DNA of 64,000 bases from Glycocaulis sp. (GTDB lineage: Bacteria; Pseudomonadota; Alphaproteobacteria; Caulobacterales; Maricaulaceae), in assembly GCA_022565665.1 (NCBI GenBank), contig JAIUMI010000006.1, positions 62,001-126,000 of the forward strand, read 5' to 3'. Positions 1-9,023 of the stretch are shown piece after piece. Made by a program: the position numbers and the translations under genes. The notes under the pieces are model-generated. The model ran no database searches. It was not told the origin of the DNA and worked only from the letters and a program-made list of their open reading frames with translations. Within the stretch, counting starts at the first letter, position 1, and each line of letters starts with the position of its first letter.

Positions 1-514
1 CCTCGCCCAGCGCGCCGGACACCTCCACCCGGATGGTTTCGGGCACCATGGTCCAGGTCTCGCCGGTTGCGACAATCGCGGTCATGTCGGTCGCGCCGAA
101 ACCGGCGGCATAGCAGCCAAACGCGCCGGCATTGGTGGTGTGGGAATCCCCGCCCGCCAGAAACAGTCCGGGCCGCAAATGGCCATGCTCGGGCAAGATG
201 ACATGGCAGATGCCGCGCATGTCGTAGAAGTGCTCGACGCCAAAGTCGCGGGCAAAATCGCGGGTGGTTTTCAGGATCGCCGCGCTTTCCGCATCGACCG
301 CAGGCACATAGTGATCCGACACGATCACGACGCGGGACGGATCCCACAGACCCACACCCAGCGCTTCGAGCCGGGCGCGCCAGCGGCGCGGGCCGGAACT
401 GTCATGCGCCATGGCAAGGTCCACGCTCACCGTGACGATCTCGCCCGGCTCCACACGGCTCTTCCCGGCGGCGCGCGCCAGGATTTTCTGAGCCAGAGTA
501 GCGGGTTGCGTCAC
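1..514 (-). CDS. Aconitase/3-isopropylmalate dehydratase family large subunit (partial)
   Basis: N-terminal 171 residues of an iron-sulfur (de)hydratase large subunit; the gene runs off the left edge. It starts with GTG, preceded by GAGGAA. The N-terminus ([12 protein letters not shown]) and the motif [19 protein letters not shown] at about residues 119-137 are typical of the LeuC/HacA group, which isomerises isopropylmalate or homologous hydroxy-acids using a 4Fe-4S cluster. The Cys ligands would lie in the missing part. The closest architecture is the shorter LeuC2/homoaconitase type. It may serve leucine synthesis (leuB lies at 52 kb), but related dimethylmalate or homoaconitate dehydratases cannot be excluded. 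It is divergent from gcdH. Confidence 0.8.
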   Translation of the reverse strand, partial: MTQPATLAQKILARAAGKSRVEPGEIVTVSVDLAMAHDSSGPRRWRARLEALGVGLWDPSRVVIVSDHYVPAVDAESAAILKTTRDFARDFGVEHFYDMRGICHVILPEHGHLRPGLFLAGGDSHTTNAGAFGCYAAGFGATDMTAIVATGETWTMVPETIRVEVSGALGE

Positions 515-580
515 GGTGTCAGTTTCCTCTAAAGCCTGCCATGTGCGAGGTTACGCACTCTGGCATTGGCCCGGCAATGG

Positions 581-599
581 ATAAAGGATATATCTTTAT
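581..599. promoter_or_regulatory. AT-rich palindrome in the leuC-like/gcdH divergent promoter
   Basis: ATAAAG-N7-CTTTAT, an AT-rich block in very GC-rich surroundings, lies 71 bases before the gcdH start and 67 bases before the leuC-like start. It probably overlaps promoter elements and could bind a regulator. No specific regulator can be named from sequence alone. Confidence 0.4.
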
Positions 600-669
600 A
601 ACATTTGTTGGGAAGCCCCGATCAGCAATCGCCGCAAATTTGCCAGCAGGCTACACAGGAAACACGACC

Positions 670-1869
670 ATGGCCGTTCAGGACGCCGCGAAATCCTCCG
701 CCCTCTCCTTCCGCTGGGACGATGCGCTGCATCTCGATACCCTGCTGACGGAAGAAGAACGCATGGTGTCGCAGGCGGCGCGCGACTATGCCCGCGGCGA
801 GCTCCTGCCGCGCGTCATCGAGGCCGCGCGCGAGGAAAAATTTGACCGCAAGATCATGAACGAGATGGGCGAGCTAGGTCTTCTGGGCGCAACGCTTCCC
901 GAAGCCTATGGCGGTTCGGACCTTTCCCATGTCGCCTACGGCCTGATCGCGCGCGAAGTGGAAGCGGTTGATTCGGGCTATCGCTCCGCGATGAGCGTGC
1001 AGTCCTCCCTCGTCATGTATCCGATCTTCGCGTTCGGGTCGGAAGAGCAGCGCAAGAAATACCTGCCCAAACTCGCCAGCGGCGAGTTTGTCGGCTGCTT
1101 CGGCCTGACGGAGGCCGATGGCGGCTCCGATCCGGGCTCCATGCGCACCACGGCGAAGAAGGTTGATGGCGGCTACGTCCTCAACGGCTCGAAAATGTGG
1201 ATCACCAACTCGCCGATCTCCGATCTGGCAGTGGTGTGGGCCAAGCTGGATGGCGAGATTCGCGGCTTCATCGTGGAGCGCGGCACGCCGGGCTTCGACA
1301 CGCCCAAGATCGAGGGCAAGCTCTCGCTTCGTGCCTCCATCACCGGCTCGATCTCATTGAATGACGCGAAGGTCCCTGAAAGCGCCATCCTGCCGAATGT
1401 GAAGGGCCTGCGCGGGCCGTTCTCCTGCCTGAACAAGGCGCGCTATGGCATTGCCTGGGGCGCGATGGGCGCGGCCGAGTTCTGCTTCCACGCCGCCCGC
1501 GAATACGCGCTGGAGCGCGTCGTGTTCGGCAAGCCGATTGCCGCCACCCAGCTGGTGCAGAAGAAGCTCGCCGACATGCAGACCGAGATCACGCTGGGCC
1601 TGATCGGCGCGTGGCAGCTTGGCCGTCTGCTCGATGAAGGCGCCTGGGTGCCGGAAGCCATCTCCCTGATGAAGCGCAATAATTGCGGCAAGGCGCTCGC
1701 CATCGCCCGCGAGGCGCGCGACATCCATGGCGGTAACGGCATCGCCGAGGAATATCACGTACTGCGCCACGCCATGAATCTGGAAACGGTGAACACGTAT
1801 GAGGGTACGCATGACGTCCATGCGCTGATCCTTGGCCGCGCCATCACCGGCCATCAGGCGTTTGCGTGA
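670..1869 (+). CDS. gcdH: Glutaryl-CoA dehydrogenase
   Basis: A 399-residue acyl-CoA dehydrogenase that oxidises and decarboxylates glutaryl-CoA to crotonyl-CoA in lysine/tryptophan/aromatic catabolism, passing electrons to ETF (the ETF-quinone oxidoreductase is at 35-36.6 kb). The subfamily is indicated by [18 protein letters not shown], by [15 protein letters not shown] and WITNSP in the middle domain, and by [20 protein letters not shown] at the C-terminus, whose Glu (about 378) is the catalytic base. The reading frame stays open upstream to 541, but ATG 670 gives the usual family length and N-terminus. The last bases overlap the next gene. Confidence 0.93.
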   Translation: MAVQDAAKSSALSFRWDDALHLDTLLTEEERMVSQAARDYARGELLPRVIEAAREEKFDRKIMNEMGELGLLGATLPEAYGGSDLSHVAYGLIAREVEAVDSGYRSAMSVQSSLVMYPIFAFGSEEQRKKYLPKLASGEFVGCFGLTEADGGSDPGSMRTTAKKVDGGYVLNGSKMWITNSPISDLAVVWAKLDGEIRGFIVERGTPGFDTPKIEGKLSLRASITGSISLNDAKVPESAILPNVKGLRGPFSCLNKARYGIAWGAMGAAEFCFHAAREYALERVVFGKPIAATQLVQKKLADMQTEITLGLIGAWQLGRLLDEGAWVPEAISLMKRNNCGKALAIAREARDIHGGNGIAEEYHVLRHAMNLETVNTYEGTHDVHALILGRAITGHQAFA

Positions 1870-2252
1870 TCGGGGCGCTGGCCGCGATGACACTCCTGTC
1901 AGCGCCGCCTGAACAGGTGGCGCGGCCGCAGCCGGTCATCGTGATCCGGGCTATTGACGATCCCGCCCGTGTGCATGTGCGCGAAGAGCAGCTCGCCGCC
2001 CATATCGCCTTCGTGGAAGCCCATTTCGCGCGTTATGCGATGGCAGGGCCGATACTGGATGAGGCGGGCGCGATGATCGGCTCGCTCTTCATCCTGCACG
2101 CTGAAGACGAAGCCGATGCCCGCGCCTTCATGGCTGACGAGCCCTACGTGGTTCACGGGCTTTACGGTTCGCTGGAATACCAGACGGTCCGCCCGGCAGC
2201 CGGCAGCTGGATTGGCGGCGTTATCTGGCCGCCAGCGGGCGCCGGGGACTAA
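1866..2252 (+). CDS. YciI-like protein
   Basis: A 128-residue protein (GTG start overlapping the gcdH stop; ATG at 1887 is an alternative) with the dimeric alpha-beta barrel pattern of the YciI family: an initial strand (VIVIRAIDD), a conserved His in HIAFVEAHF, then [30 protein letters not shown] and a C-terminal strand. YciI proteins are small putative enzymes of mostly unknown substrate. The overlap with gcdH suggests co-translation and perhaps an accessory catabolic role, which is inference. Confidence 0.75.
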   Translation: MIGALAAMTLLSAPPEQVARPQPVIVIRAIDDPARVHVREEQLAAHIAFVEAHFARYAMAGPILDEAGAMIGSLFILHAEDEADARAFMADEPYVVHGLYGSLEYQTVRPAAGSWIGGVIWPPAGAGD

Positions 2253-3016
2253 TCCTCCAGTCCGGCTGCCCAGGCGATGCCGCCGCGAATGTGTTCAAGA
2301 ACCAGCGGCTCGGAGAAGCTTTCGCGGGTATGGCCCAGCGCCGTGTAGAACACCCGCCCGCCCTCGAATTCATGCGACCAGGCCATCGGCACCTCGCCGC
2401 CCTCTTCCCCGATGGAGGCGGCATCGAGCGTCATCAGCAGGCGCACCCGGCTCTCGTCAAAATCGGTGAACCAGTACCATTCATCGGTGCGGGTGAAGCG
2501 CTCCGGCAGGGTTCGGGTAGAGGGGTGATCGCCGTCCACCACGGTCAGATCGCCATCGGGCGTGCCGGGCGGGTGCATCTCGAACGCTGCACCAATCATC
2601 TGCCGGTACCAGGGCCAGTTGTAATGCGCGTCCGCAGCGGCATGGACCGCCACGACACCGCCCCCGCCGCGCACAAAGCCCTGCAAGGCCGCGCGGCCTT
2701 CATCGGTCAGCCATTCGCTGTCCGGCGTGCTGCCCGTGGTGGAGCTCAACAGCACCAGCACGTCGGTGTGCTCCAGCGCGCCATCATCAAATATCGAAGG
2801 GTCTTCGCTCGCTTCAAACTGCCAGCCATTCTCTTCGGCCATCACACGTAGCGCTTCGATGCCCGGCTCGATGGAGTCATGGCGCCATCCGGTTGTGTGG
2901 GAGAAGACGAGAACGCGGGTCGTTTCATCGGTGACGCCCGCCGCATCATCGGCGCAGGCTGATGTTACCGCTATCATCGTCAGCCCCAGAAGGGCCGCGA
3001 GAACTGTGTTGCGCAT
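2249..3016 (-). CDS. ThuA domain lipoprotein
   Basis: A 255-residue protein with a lipoprotein signal peptide (MRNTVLAALLGLTMIAVTSAC, lipobox TSAC), so likely membrane-anchored in the periplasm. The mature part fits the ThuA/trehalose-utilisation fold, related to class I glutamine amidotransferases: VLVFSHTTGWRHDSI, DVLVLLSSTTG, GGGGVVAVHAAADA and the C-terminal GRVFYTALGHTRESF. An in-frame extension exists upstream, but the ATG at 3016 has a good AGGAGG-like site and starts the signal peptide. ThuA proteins are linked to sugar metabolism, and the substrate is unknown here. It lies 70 bases downstream of the aldehyde dehydrogenase and may be its operon partner. Confidence 0.82.
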   Translation of the reverse strand: MRNTVLAALLGLTMIAVTSACADDAAGVTDETTRVLVFSHTTGWRHDSIEPGIEALRVMAEENGWQFEASEDPSIFDDGALEHTDVLVLLSSTTGSTPDSEWLTDEGRAALQGFVRGGGGVVAVHAAADAHYNWPWYRQMIGAAFEMHPPGTPDGDLTVVDGDHPSTRTLPERFTRTDEWYWFTDFDESRVRLLMTLDAASIGEEGGEVPMAWSHEFEGGRVFYTALGHTRESFSEPLVLEHIRGGIAWAAGLED

Positions 3017-3086
3017 GGCGTTTCCTCCCTGTCCGCATGCAGCAAAGCAGGCGAAGCGCGACGGGGCAAGGCTGGGGTAGGCGCTT

Positions 3087-4511
3087 CTACCCTTCGGAAA
3101 ATGCCGACAACGGCGCGGGCGCACCGGTTTGCGCGATCAGGGCCTTGCGCCGGTAGAAGCGCAACAGCCCCGCCGCGCCCATGCGCGACGGTCCAAGGCC
3201 GGATTGCTTGAAGCTCTGCTTCTCCGCTTCATGGAAGAGTGCGGTGAGCGCGGCGTCATTGAGCGTGACCGCCCCGGCGTCCAGCTGCCGGCCCACTCCT
3301 TCAGCTTCCTCAATCGTCCCGGCGATCACAGCGGCGGAAAGGCCATAGACCGTATCATTGGCGAGGCGCACCGCCTCCTCCACGCTGTCAAACGCCATCA
3401 CGGGCAGGATGGGGCCGAACGTCTCGTCGCGGATGATGGCCATGTCATGGGTCACATCGGTGAGCACGGTCGGCGCGATCCAGTAACCGCCGCCATGACG
3501 GTCGATTTTGCCGCCGGTCAGGACTTTCGCGCCGCGCGCCACCGCATCTTCCAGCTGGCCAGCGATGATGTCGGCCTGACGGGCAAAGATCATCGGCCCC
3601 AGCTCACCCGAATTGATGTCCGGCCAGTTGAAGCGCACGGCTTCAGCCGCTGTGACCAGCCGGTCCAGGAAATCGGGGTAGATCGCGCGGGCGACGTAAA
3701 TGCGCTCGATGGACTGGCAGGCCTGCCCGGTAGAGAGCACCGAGCCGCGCAGCGCCGCCGTGACCGCGCGGTCCATATCCGCGCTTTCAAGGATGATGAG
3801 CGGGTCCTTGCCGCCCAGCTCCAGAAAGGCCGGGATGAGGCGTCCTGCCGCGCGCACGGCCACCTTCTTGCCCGTAGGCACGGAGCCGGTGAAGCACACC
3901 ACGTCCACCTGGTCGACAAGGGCCGCGCCCGTTGCGCCATCGCCCGGCGCGAACGCCAGAAGATCGGAAAGCCCCGCCTCGGCTATGGCTGCACCCAAGG
4001 GTTCAGCAAAGCGCGGCGTGACCTCGGACGGCTTCACGATCACCGCAGAGCCCGCAATCAGCGCCGGAATGGTGTCGATGAGCGAGAGCGTCAGCGGGAA
4101 GTTCCATGGACTGATCACGCCGGTCAGCGCGTAGGGCACGTCCTGCGCCTGATGGCGGATGGCGGGGTTCATCCGCCCTTCCGCCCATTGGGGCTGGGGC
4201 AGGAGGTGCGGCGCGCCTGCGGCCCAGCCGCGGATCGAGGCAATCGCGCCTTCCACCTCCAGCCGGGCAATGCGGCGGCGGCCGGTATCGGTCTCCAGCG
4301 CTGCGGCAATCGCGTCCTTGTGGCGGTCGATTGAATCCGCCCAGCCGAGCAGCGCCTCGCAGCGGTCTTCGATTGTCCTGGCCGCCCACTGGCCTTGAGC
4401 CGCGCGCAGGCGGGCGGCGAGCTTTGAAAGCCCTGCCTCATCGACGGCGTCGAAACGGTAATCCACCGCGCCCGTGCGCGGATTGGCGACTTCGATCATG
4501 CGTCCGCTCAA
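3087..4511 (-). CDS. NAD(P)-dependent aldehyde dehydrogenase
   Basis: A 474-residue aldehyde dehydrogenase converting an aldehyde to an acid. Seen: ISPWNFPL (about 133-140), FTGSVPTGKK cofactor loop (about 207-216), ELGGKDP with the general base Glu at about 231, TGQACQSIERIYV with the nucleophile Cys at about 265, and ETFGPILPV. The TTG start overlaps the stop of the upstream FAD oxidase and sits 6 bases after GGAGAG, so the two are probably translationally coupled; ATG at 4499 lacks a well-placed site. Downstream of the oxidase it probably oxidises that enzyme's aldehyde product (inference). Confidence 0.9.
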   Translation of the reverse strand: MSGRMIEVANPRTGAVDYRFDAVDEAGLSKLAARLRAAQGQWAARTIEDRCEALLGWADSIDRHKDAIAAALETDTGRRRIARLEVEGAIASIRGWAAGAPHLLPQPQWAEGRMNPAIRHQAQDVPYALTGVISPWNFPLTLSLIDTIPALIAGSAVIVKPSEVTPRFAEPLGAAIAEAGLSDLLAFAPGDGATGAALVDQVDVVCFTGSVPTGKKVAVRAAGRLIPAFLELGGKDPLIILESADMDRAVTAALRGSVLSTGQACQSIERIYVARAIYPDFLDRLVTAAEAVRFNWPDINSGELGPMIFARQADIIAGQLEDAVARGAKVLTGGKIDRHGGGYWIAPTVLTDVTHDMAIIRDETFGPILPVMAFDSVEEAVRLANDTVYGLSAAVIAGTIEEAEGVGRQLDAGAVTLNDAALTALFHEAEKQSFKQSGLGPSRMGAAGLLRFYRRKALIAQTGAPAPLSAFSEG

Positions 4512-6100
4512 AGCTTGCTCTCCAGACCCAACACGCCGGGATTGATGATGTTGTGAGGATCGAGACCGGATTTTAGCCTGTCCAGCAGCGCCCGCACTGG
4601 CGCCGAGCGCGTCTGCGCGAAGGAATAGGACCGGCCGATCTGGAAGTGCACGCCGCCAAAGCGGGTGAACACCTCCACCACCGCCTGACGGGCCTCAGCG
4701 ACCACGGCGGTGGCTTCCGGGTTCGCTGCATGGCGCGGCAGCTTGTCGAGCCAGGATTTCTCCACCGCCTCCTCATGCAGCGCGAACAGCGCCTCAGGCC
4801 AGAGGAAGACAGGCTCGATCAGGAAGCCCGTGGTGGAGAGCGTGGTCACGAGATAGCCCGTCTCCACGCCATGCCTGGCAAAGGCTTTCGCCCGCGCGGC
4901 GAACACCGCCTCGATAGCCTCCCAGCAGGCCTTCGCATCGGAATGGCGCACAATGCCGTGGACGGGCACCCAGCGCTCGCCTTCCGGGCCGAGCATGTTG
5001 TTCAGCGGCGTGAACGGGTTGGCCCGGATGACCTTGGGAATCGTGTTCTCGATCTTCTTCGCCCCAGCCTTGAGGGCCAGTGCCTCGACGCGGGCAAAGT
5101 CCTCTGCCACCCCGGCCTTTGAGCGGCCTTCGACGACGATGTGCAGCGTGTAGTCGGCCTCGCCCACGAAGGACCGGCCCGCGAGCGCCATTTTCGCGCC
5201 TTCAGCCACGCCCTTGAGAAGATTGCCCTGCCCGGTCACCACCTTGGCCAGCGCCTTGGCGTCCCCAGCGAGAGACGCGCGCTTCAGGCGCACGCGGGCA
5301 AGCCCCGGATCAAAGCCGAAGACTTCGCTGGCGATGTTGGCGCGAGCGACATCGCTCATCGCTTTTGTCAGCGAGGCCGCATCGGCAAAAGCATAGGAGC
5401 CATAGGCCTCATGTTCGGGCGTGGGGATCAGGCGCAGGGTCGCTTCGGTCTTGAAGCCCAGCGCCCCGCAATCAGAGAGGAACAGACCCGTCAGGTCCGG
5501 GCCGTAGGTACGGAAGAAAGGATGGGCGCCGTCCGCGCCTGCACTGCCGGTTTTCAGCAAGCTGCCGTCAGCAAGCGCGATTGAGAGCGACAGCACACTA
5601 TCCACGCTCGGCCCGTAAAGCCCCGCCCCGAAGAAGGCATTGTTCTGCGAGAGCCCGCCGCCAATCGTGGAGCTGAGGCCCGATAACGGCCCCCAGAAGG
5701 GCGTACGCAGGCCCAGAGGCTTCAGCGCGCGGTAGAGCGCATCCCACGTACAGCCCGCCTCCACGCGCACATACATGTCATCGGCGTTGATCTCGATAAT
5801 GCGGTCGAGCGCGGTGAGATCCACCACCACGCCCGGCCGGTCCGGCGTATAGCCCTTGGTGTAGGACATGCCCCCGCCACGCGGAAACGCCGGTACGCCC
5901 TCAGCCGCCAGCACGGGCAGAAGCGCGGCGACGGCGTCTTGCGTTTCGGGCCTTACGACCGCCAGCGCTGTCTGCCCCTTCGCCCAGACATCCTGCGAGA
6001 ACAGGGCAAGGCGGGCGGGATCGGTGCTGACACTGCCCTTGCCCGTCACCGCCTCAATCGTGGCAGCAAGATCATTGCGGCGGGCAATCGCATCATCCAT
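4508..6100 (-). CDS. FAD-binding oxidoreductase, VAO/PCMH type
   Basis: A 530-residue flavoprotein. The N-terminal FAD-binding half shows FPRGGGMSYTKGY (PP-loop region), GVVVDLTALDRIIEIN and PLSGLSSTIGGGLSQNN. The C-terminal half fits the vanillyl-alcohol oxidase/cresol dehydrogenase or glycolate oxidase-like cap and ends HNIINPGVL. Such enzymes oxidise alcohols, phenols or hydroxy-acids. The ATG at 6100 is chosen because the upstream gene ends 10 bases earlier and MDDAIARRND begins the recognisable protein; the frame remains open further upstream. Paired with the aldehyde dehydrogenase it suggests stepwise alcohol-to-acid oxidation. The substrate is unknown. Confidence 0.85.
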   Translation of the reverse strand: MDDAIARRNDLAATIEAVTGKGSVSTDPARLALFSQDVWAKGQTALAVVRPETQDAVAALLPVLAAEGVPAFPRGGGMSYTKGYTPDRPGVVVDLTALDRIIEINADDMYVRVEAGCTWDALYRALKPLGLRTPFWGPLSGLSSTIGGGLSQNNAFFGAGLYGPSVDSVLSLSIALADGSLLKTGSAGADGAHPFFRTYGPDLTGLFLSDCGALGFKTEATLRLIPTPEHEAYGSYAFADAASLTKAMSDVARANIASEVFGFDPGLARVRLKRASLAGDAKALAKVVTGQGNLLKGVAEGAKMALAGRSFVGEADYTLHIVVEGRSKAGVAEDFARVEALALKAGAKKIENTIPKVIRANPFTPLNNMLGPEGERWVPVHGIVRHSDAKACWEAIEAVFAARAKAFARHGVETGYLVTTLSTTGFLIEPVFLWPEALFALHEEAVEKSWLDKLPRHAANPEATAVVAEARQAVVEVFTRFGGVHFQIGRSYSFAQTRSAPVRALLDRLKSGLDPHNIINPGVLGLESKL

Positions 6101-6110
6101 CGCTGCCCCC

Positions 6111-6770
6111 TCAGACCGGAACCGCGATGCCGAGGAAGGCCGCCGCGAGCAGCAGCGCCCACAAGCCGACGACCAGCACGCGAACGCGTATGATCGCGCT
6201 TGAGATGACCGCGTTGGTGGCATCATCGGCCGCACCGCGCGCCAGCGTGCCGATGGCGGCCTCAAAGGGTTTGAGCACAATACGGATCGCGAGGCCCAGG
6301 CCCACCGCAAGCCCCAGAATGGCGAGCTTCAGGGCGAGGAAGAGCGCGAGATCGATCAGGCCCGCAATGCCCGCGACGGCAACCCCGAGAAGCGCGAGCG
6401 CGAAGACCATGCGCCAGATGCGGTCTGCCTGCGCTACAATCGGTGCGCGGCCATGGGCGAGATGTATCCGCCAGGCAAACCCCGCCCAGACCAGCGCAGT
6501 AAGGAAGGCGGCCGCAATCCACACGGGTTCGAGCGCCAGCCAGCCTCTGGCATTGGCCAGCGCCAGCCCGGTTGGCAGGGCGAAGATCAGCGCCATGCGC
6601 GGCGCCATATCGACATTGAGGAGAATGCCGGCTGCGGCCATGCGCGCGGGCGCTGGCTTCGACGCATCGGCCAGCACGGAGGCGGACAGGAAGGCGCCCA
6701 GATCAGCCCCCAGCCAGTAAACCAGCACCAGTATGTGCAGAAGTGTGAGCCAGCCGCCCGCGTCCATCAT
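6111..6770 (-). CDS. Integral membrane protein, first gene of oxidase operon
   Basis: A 219-residue protein with about six hydrophobic segments (TLLHILVLVYWLGADLGAF near the start, then MALIFALPTGLALA, VWIAAAFLTALVWAGF, MVFALALLGVAVAGI, LALKLAILGLAVGLGLAI, and a C-terminal VVGLWALLLAAAFLGIAV). ATG-ATG at 6770 follows AAGGA. It resembles the CopD/DUF2269-like membrane proteins of alphaproteobacteria, though I do not assign a function. It leads the operon with the FAD oxidase and aldehyde dehydrogenase. Its promoter carries a perfect HutC-like operator, so it may be a transporter-like or redox-coupling partner (inference). Confidence 0.7.
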   Translation of the reverse strand: MMDAGGWLTLLHILVLVYWLGADLGAFLSASVLADASKPAPARMAAAGILLNVDMAPRMALIFALPTGLALANARGWLALEPVWIAAAFLTALVWAGFAWRIHLAHGRAPIVAQADRIWRMVFALALLGVAVAGIAGLIDLALFLALKLAILGLAVGLGLAIRIVLKPFEAAIGTLARGAADDATNAVISSAIIRVRVLVVGLWALLLAAAFLGIAVPV

Positions 6771-6788
6771 GCTCGTCCTTGGCGAAGT

Positions 6789-6806
6789 TGGTATAAGTCT
6801 ATACCA
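6789..6806. promoter_or_regulatory. Putative HutC/GntR operator
   Basis: A perfect inverted repeat TGGTATA-AGTC-TATACCA, 19 bases upstream of the membrane protein ATG. On the minus strand it overlaps a plausible promoter, TTGGCG (6818-6813) - 17 bases - TATACC, so binding should block RNA polymerase. The core matches the TGGTATAGACCA-type sites known for HutC-subfamily GntR regulators such as PhnF. The HutC-type regulator gene lies just upstream. Confidence 0.65.
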
Positions 6807-6859
6807 TTTGCTCGCCAAAGCCCTGCAAGGTCAACCCGTCAGGCGCGTTGGAGGCAGGC

Positions 6860-7705
6860 TTATTTCCGGTCGACCGGCGTCCAGGCCGGGCCGTTTTCCG
6901 CATCGCGCTGGAGGTGCATGTGATAGCTGAACCGCTCCGGCCGGTAATAGGCGGTGATGTGCTGGATCGCCCGGCCGGTCTTGTCGCGCATGATGCGCAC
7001 GATCTTGAGAAGCGGCGAGCCCGGAGACACTTTCAGCGGCGCGGCGATGTGCGGTTCTGCCGCAACTGCCGTGATGGTCTGTTCGGCCTCGGTCGCCACC
7101 CTGCCGGACCGCTCCAGAAGCGAGAGCAGCGGCTCGCGCGCCAGCTCGTCACGTGTGTAGGATTGGGCGATGTCGCCGGGCACATGGGTCAGGAGGTAGG
7201 AAAAGGTGTCGCCTTCAAGGCTTCTCAGGCGTACCGCGCGCTGCACTGGTTCGCCCTCGTCAATGCTCATTTCGGCGGCCAGCGTCGCATCGGCCTTGAT
7301 GTCGGCTACCTCCAGCAGCGCGACCTTGGTTTCCAGCCCCATGCGCTTGAGGGCGTCAAACAGCGTGTCGAACCGGCCATAGACCACTGGCACCGCCGCA
7401 TTGTAGGCGACCACTGTCCCGCGCCCGCGATGGCGCGTGACAAAGCCGTGGGCGGCCAGCTCGTTCATCGCGCGCTTGACCGTAATGCGCGAGACATTGA
7501 ACAGGCCGGTCAGCTCCTGCTCGCCCGGCATTACCGCGCCGGTCGGAAAATCGCCCGAGCGGATGCGGTCACGCAGAACAAGAAAAATCTGGTGATAAAG
7601 CGGCGTAGGCAGGCTTTCATCGATCATGTCCGGACCGAGCTTTGCCTTGGGCTTGCGATGAGACGGTTCAGCCTTCACCGGTGACTCCCCCATGTTTTGC
7701 ATCAT
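6860..7705 (-). CDS. GntR-family regulator, HutC (UTRA) subfamily
   Basis: A 281-residue repressor-type protein. The N-terminal winged helix-turn-helix (about 33-100) shows PLYHQIFLVLRDRIRSG, MPGEQELTGLFNVSRITVKRA and GRGTVV; the C-terminal UTRA ligand domain follows (about 110-275). ATG at 7705, 7702 or 7693 could start it. It reads toward the oxidase operon, whose promoter carries a matching palindrome, and is divergent from the nitrilase-like gene. HutC itself senses urocanate and represses hut genes. A related site lies in the hutI-hutF promoter of this window, so it could be this genome's HutC or a close paralogue (inference). Confidence 0.88.
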   Translation of the reverse strand: MMQNMGESPVKAEPSHRKPKAKLGPDMIDESLPTPLYHQIFLVLRDRIRSGDFPTGAVMPGEQELTGLFNVSRITVKRAMNELAAHGFVTRHRGRGTVVAYNAAVPVVYGRFDTLFDALKRMGLETKVALLEVADIKADATLAAEMSIDEGEPVQRAVRLRSLEGDTFSYLLTHVPGDIAQSYTRDELAREPLLSLLERSGRVATEAEQTITAVAAEPHIAAPLKVSPGSPLLKIVRIMRDKTGRAIQHITAYYRPERFSYHMHLQRDAENGPAWTPVDRK

Positions 7706-7764
7706 CTTCTAACCTGTTTTGCCTTTCCCGCCAGCCTCCCAATTCCACCCCTGTTTGCGGAACC

Positions 7765-8823
7765 ATGATGAACCAGAAGACCGACACCCCGCCCGCCTAT
7801 ATCGCCCTTGCCCTGCAAAGCCTTTGCGAGGCGGTCAATGACTGTGCCAGCGTGGAGGATGCCCGCGCGCGCATCCTGGCCTCCATAGCGCGCATGAACC
7901 GCGAGATCGCGGGCTCCAAGGCCTTTATCGGCGACGGGGTGAAACTCGCCGTGCTGCCCGAATATGCCCTGACCGGCTTTCCGATGGGCGAAACGGCGGC
8001 GCAGTGGCGCGCCAAGGCGGCCTTCGACCCTGAAGGCGCGGAATATGCGGCGCTCGCCGAACTGGCGGCGAAGCACCAGCTCTATCTCGGCGGCAATGCC
8101 TACGAGACCGATCCACATTTTCCCGAGCTTTATTTCCAGGCCTGTTTCGTGATCGCGCCGGATGGCCGGACCGTGCTGCGCTACCGGCGCCTCATCTCCA
8201 TGTATGCGCCAAGCCCCTATGACGTGCTGGACCGGTATCTCGATGCCTATGGCGCGGACGCGCTCTTCCCTGTCGCCGATACGGAAATCGGGAGGCTCGC
8301 TGCCATCGCGTCGGAGGAGATCCTCTATCCGGAGATCGCGCGCTGTCACGCCATGAAGGGCGCGGAAGTGTTCATCCACCCGACCAGCGAAGCGGCAAGC
8401 CCGCTGCCCACGCCGAAGAATATCGCCAAGCAGGCCCGCGCCATCGAGAACCTCGCTTACGTGGTCTCGGCCAATACCGGCGGCATGACCGGTACGCCCA
8501 TTCCGCAGAACTCCGCTGACCGGGGATCGAAGATCGTGGACCCGAGGGGCCTTGTCATCGCGGAGGCGGCGGGCGGACCGTCCATGTGCGCCTATGGCGA
8601 GGTGGATATCGCGCTGGTGCGCCGTGCACGCCGCCGGGCGGGTATGCCGAACCTCTTCGCGCGCACGCCTGCCGCGCTCTATGCGGGCGAATATGCCCGC
8701 GCCGCCATCCATCCTGCGAACACGCTGGCGAATGACGGCGCGGTCAGTGTGCCGGGGCGCGATTTCTACAAGGCGCGTCAGGAAAAGGTGATCGAGGCAC
8801 TGGCCAAGCGCGGGGTGATCTAG
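7765..8823 (+). CDS. Nitrilase-superfamily protein with altered catalytic triad
   Basis: A 352-residue carbon-nitrogen hydrolase fold. The triad Glu is present (LAVLPEYALTG, Glu66). The usual Lys position in the YRK motif reads YRRL (Arg142), and the usual nucleophile in the CYDxxFPE motif reads IASEEILYPE, with Ser183 in place of Cys. Cys194 lies nearby but is out of register. The downstream strand and loop (GAEVFIHPTSEA) are well conserved. The family hydrolyses amides or nitriles; this member may have lost that chemistry or changed it. ATG 7765 is chosen because the open frame upstream overlaps the divergent regulator. The stop overlaps that of the convergent HTH gene. Confidence 0.8.
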   Translation: MMNQKTDTPPAYIALALQSLCEAVNDCASVEDARARILASIARMNREIAGSKAFIGDGVKLAVLPEYALTGFPMGETAAQWRAKAAFDPEGAEYAALAELAAKHQLYLGGNAYETDPHFPELYFQACFVIAPDGRTVLRYRRLISMYAPSPYDVLDRYLDAYGADALFPVADTEIGRLAAIASEEILYPEIARCHAMKGAEVFIHPTSEAASPLPTPKNIAKQARAIENLAYVVSANTGGMTGTPIPQNSADRGSKIVDPRGLVIAEAAGGPSMCAYGEVDIALVRRARRRAGMPNLFARTPAALYAGEYARAAIHPANTLANDGAVSVPGRDFYKARQEKVIEALAKRGVI

Positions 8824-9014
8824 CCCTTCGGGTCGAAAATGTCCTCGATCCTCAGGCCAAACACCTCGGCAAGGGTGAAGGCGAGCGGCAGGGACGGATC
8901 GAACTTTCCGGTCTCCACCGCATTGATCGCCTGACGCGACACCCCTGCCCGTTCGGCCAGATCAGCCTGGCTCCAGTCGCGTTCGGCGCGCAGCACTTTG
9001 AGGCGGTTTTTCAT
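8820..9014 (-). CDS. Small XRE-family HTH regulator
   Basis: A 64-residue protein that is almost only a helix-turn-helix domain (WSQADLAERAGVSRQAINAVETGKFDPSLPLAFTLA split over residues 14-48), ending with IEDIFDPKG, typical of the YozG/Cro-like regulators. The ATG at 9014 is 6 bases after AGGAGG; GTG directly before it is too close. It follows a membrane protein gene by 9 bases, a common pairing in which the small HTH protein controls the pair. Confidence 0.85.
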   Translation of the reverse strand: MKNRLKVLRAERDWSQADLAERAGVSRQAINAVETGKFDPSLPLAFTLAEVFGLRIEDIFDPKG

Positions 9015-9023
9015 CACGCCCTC

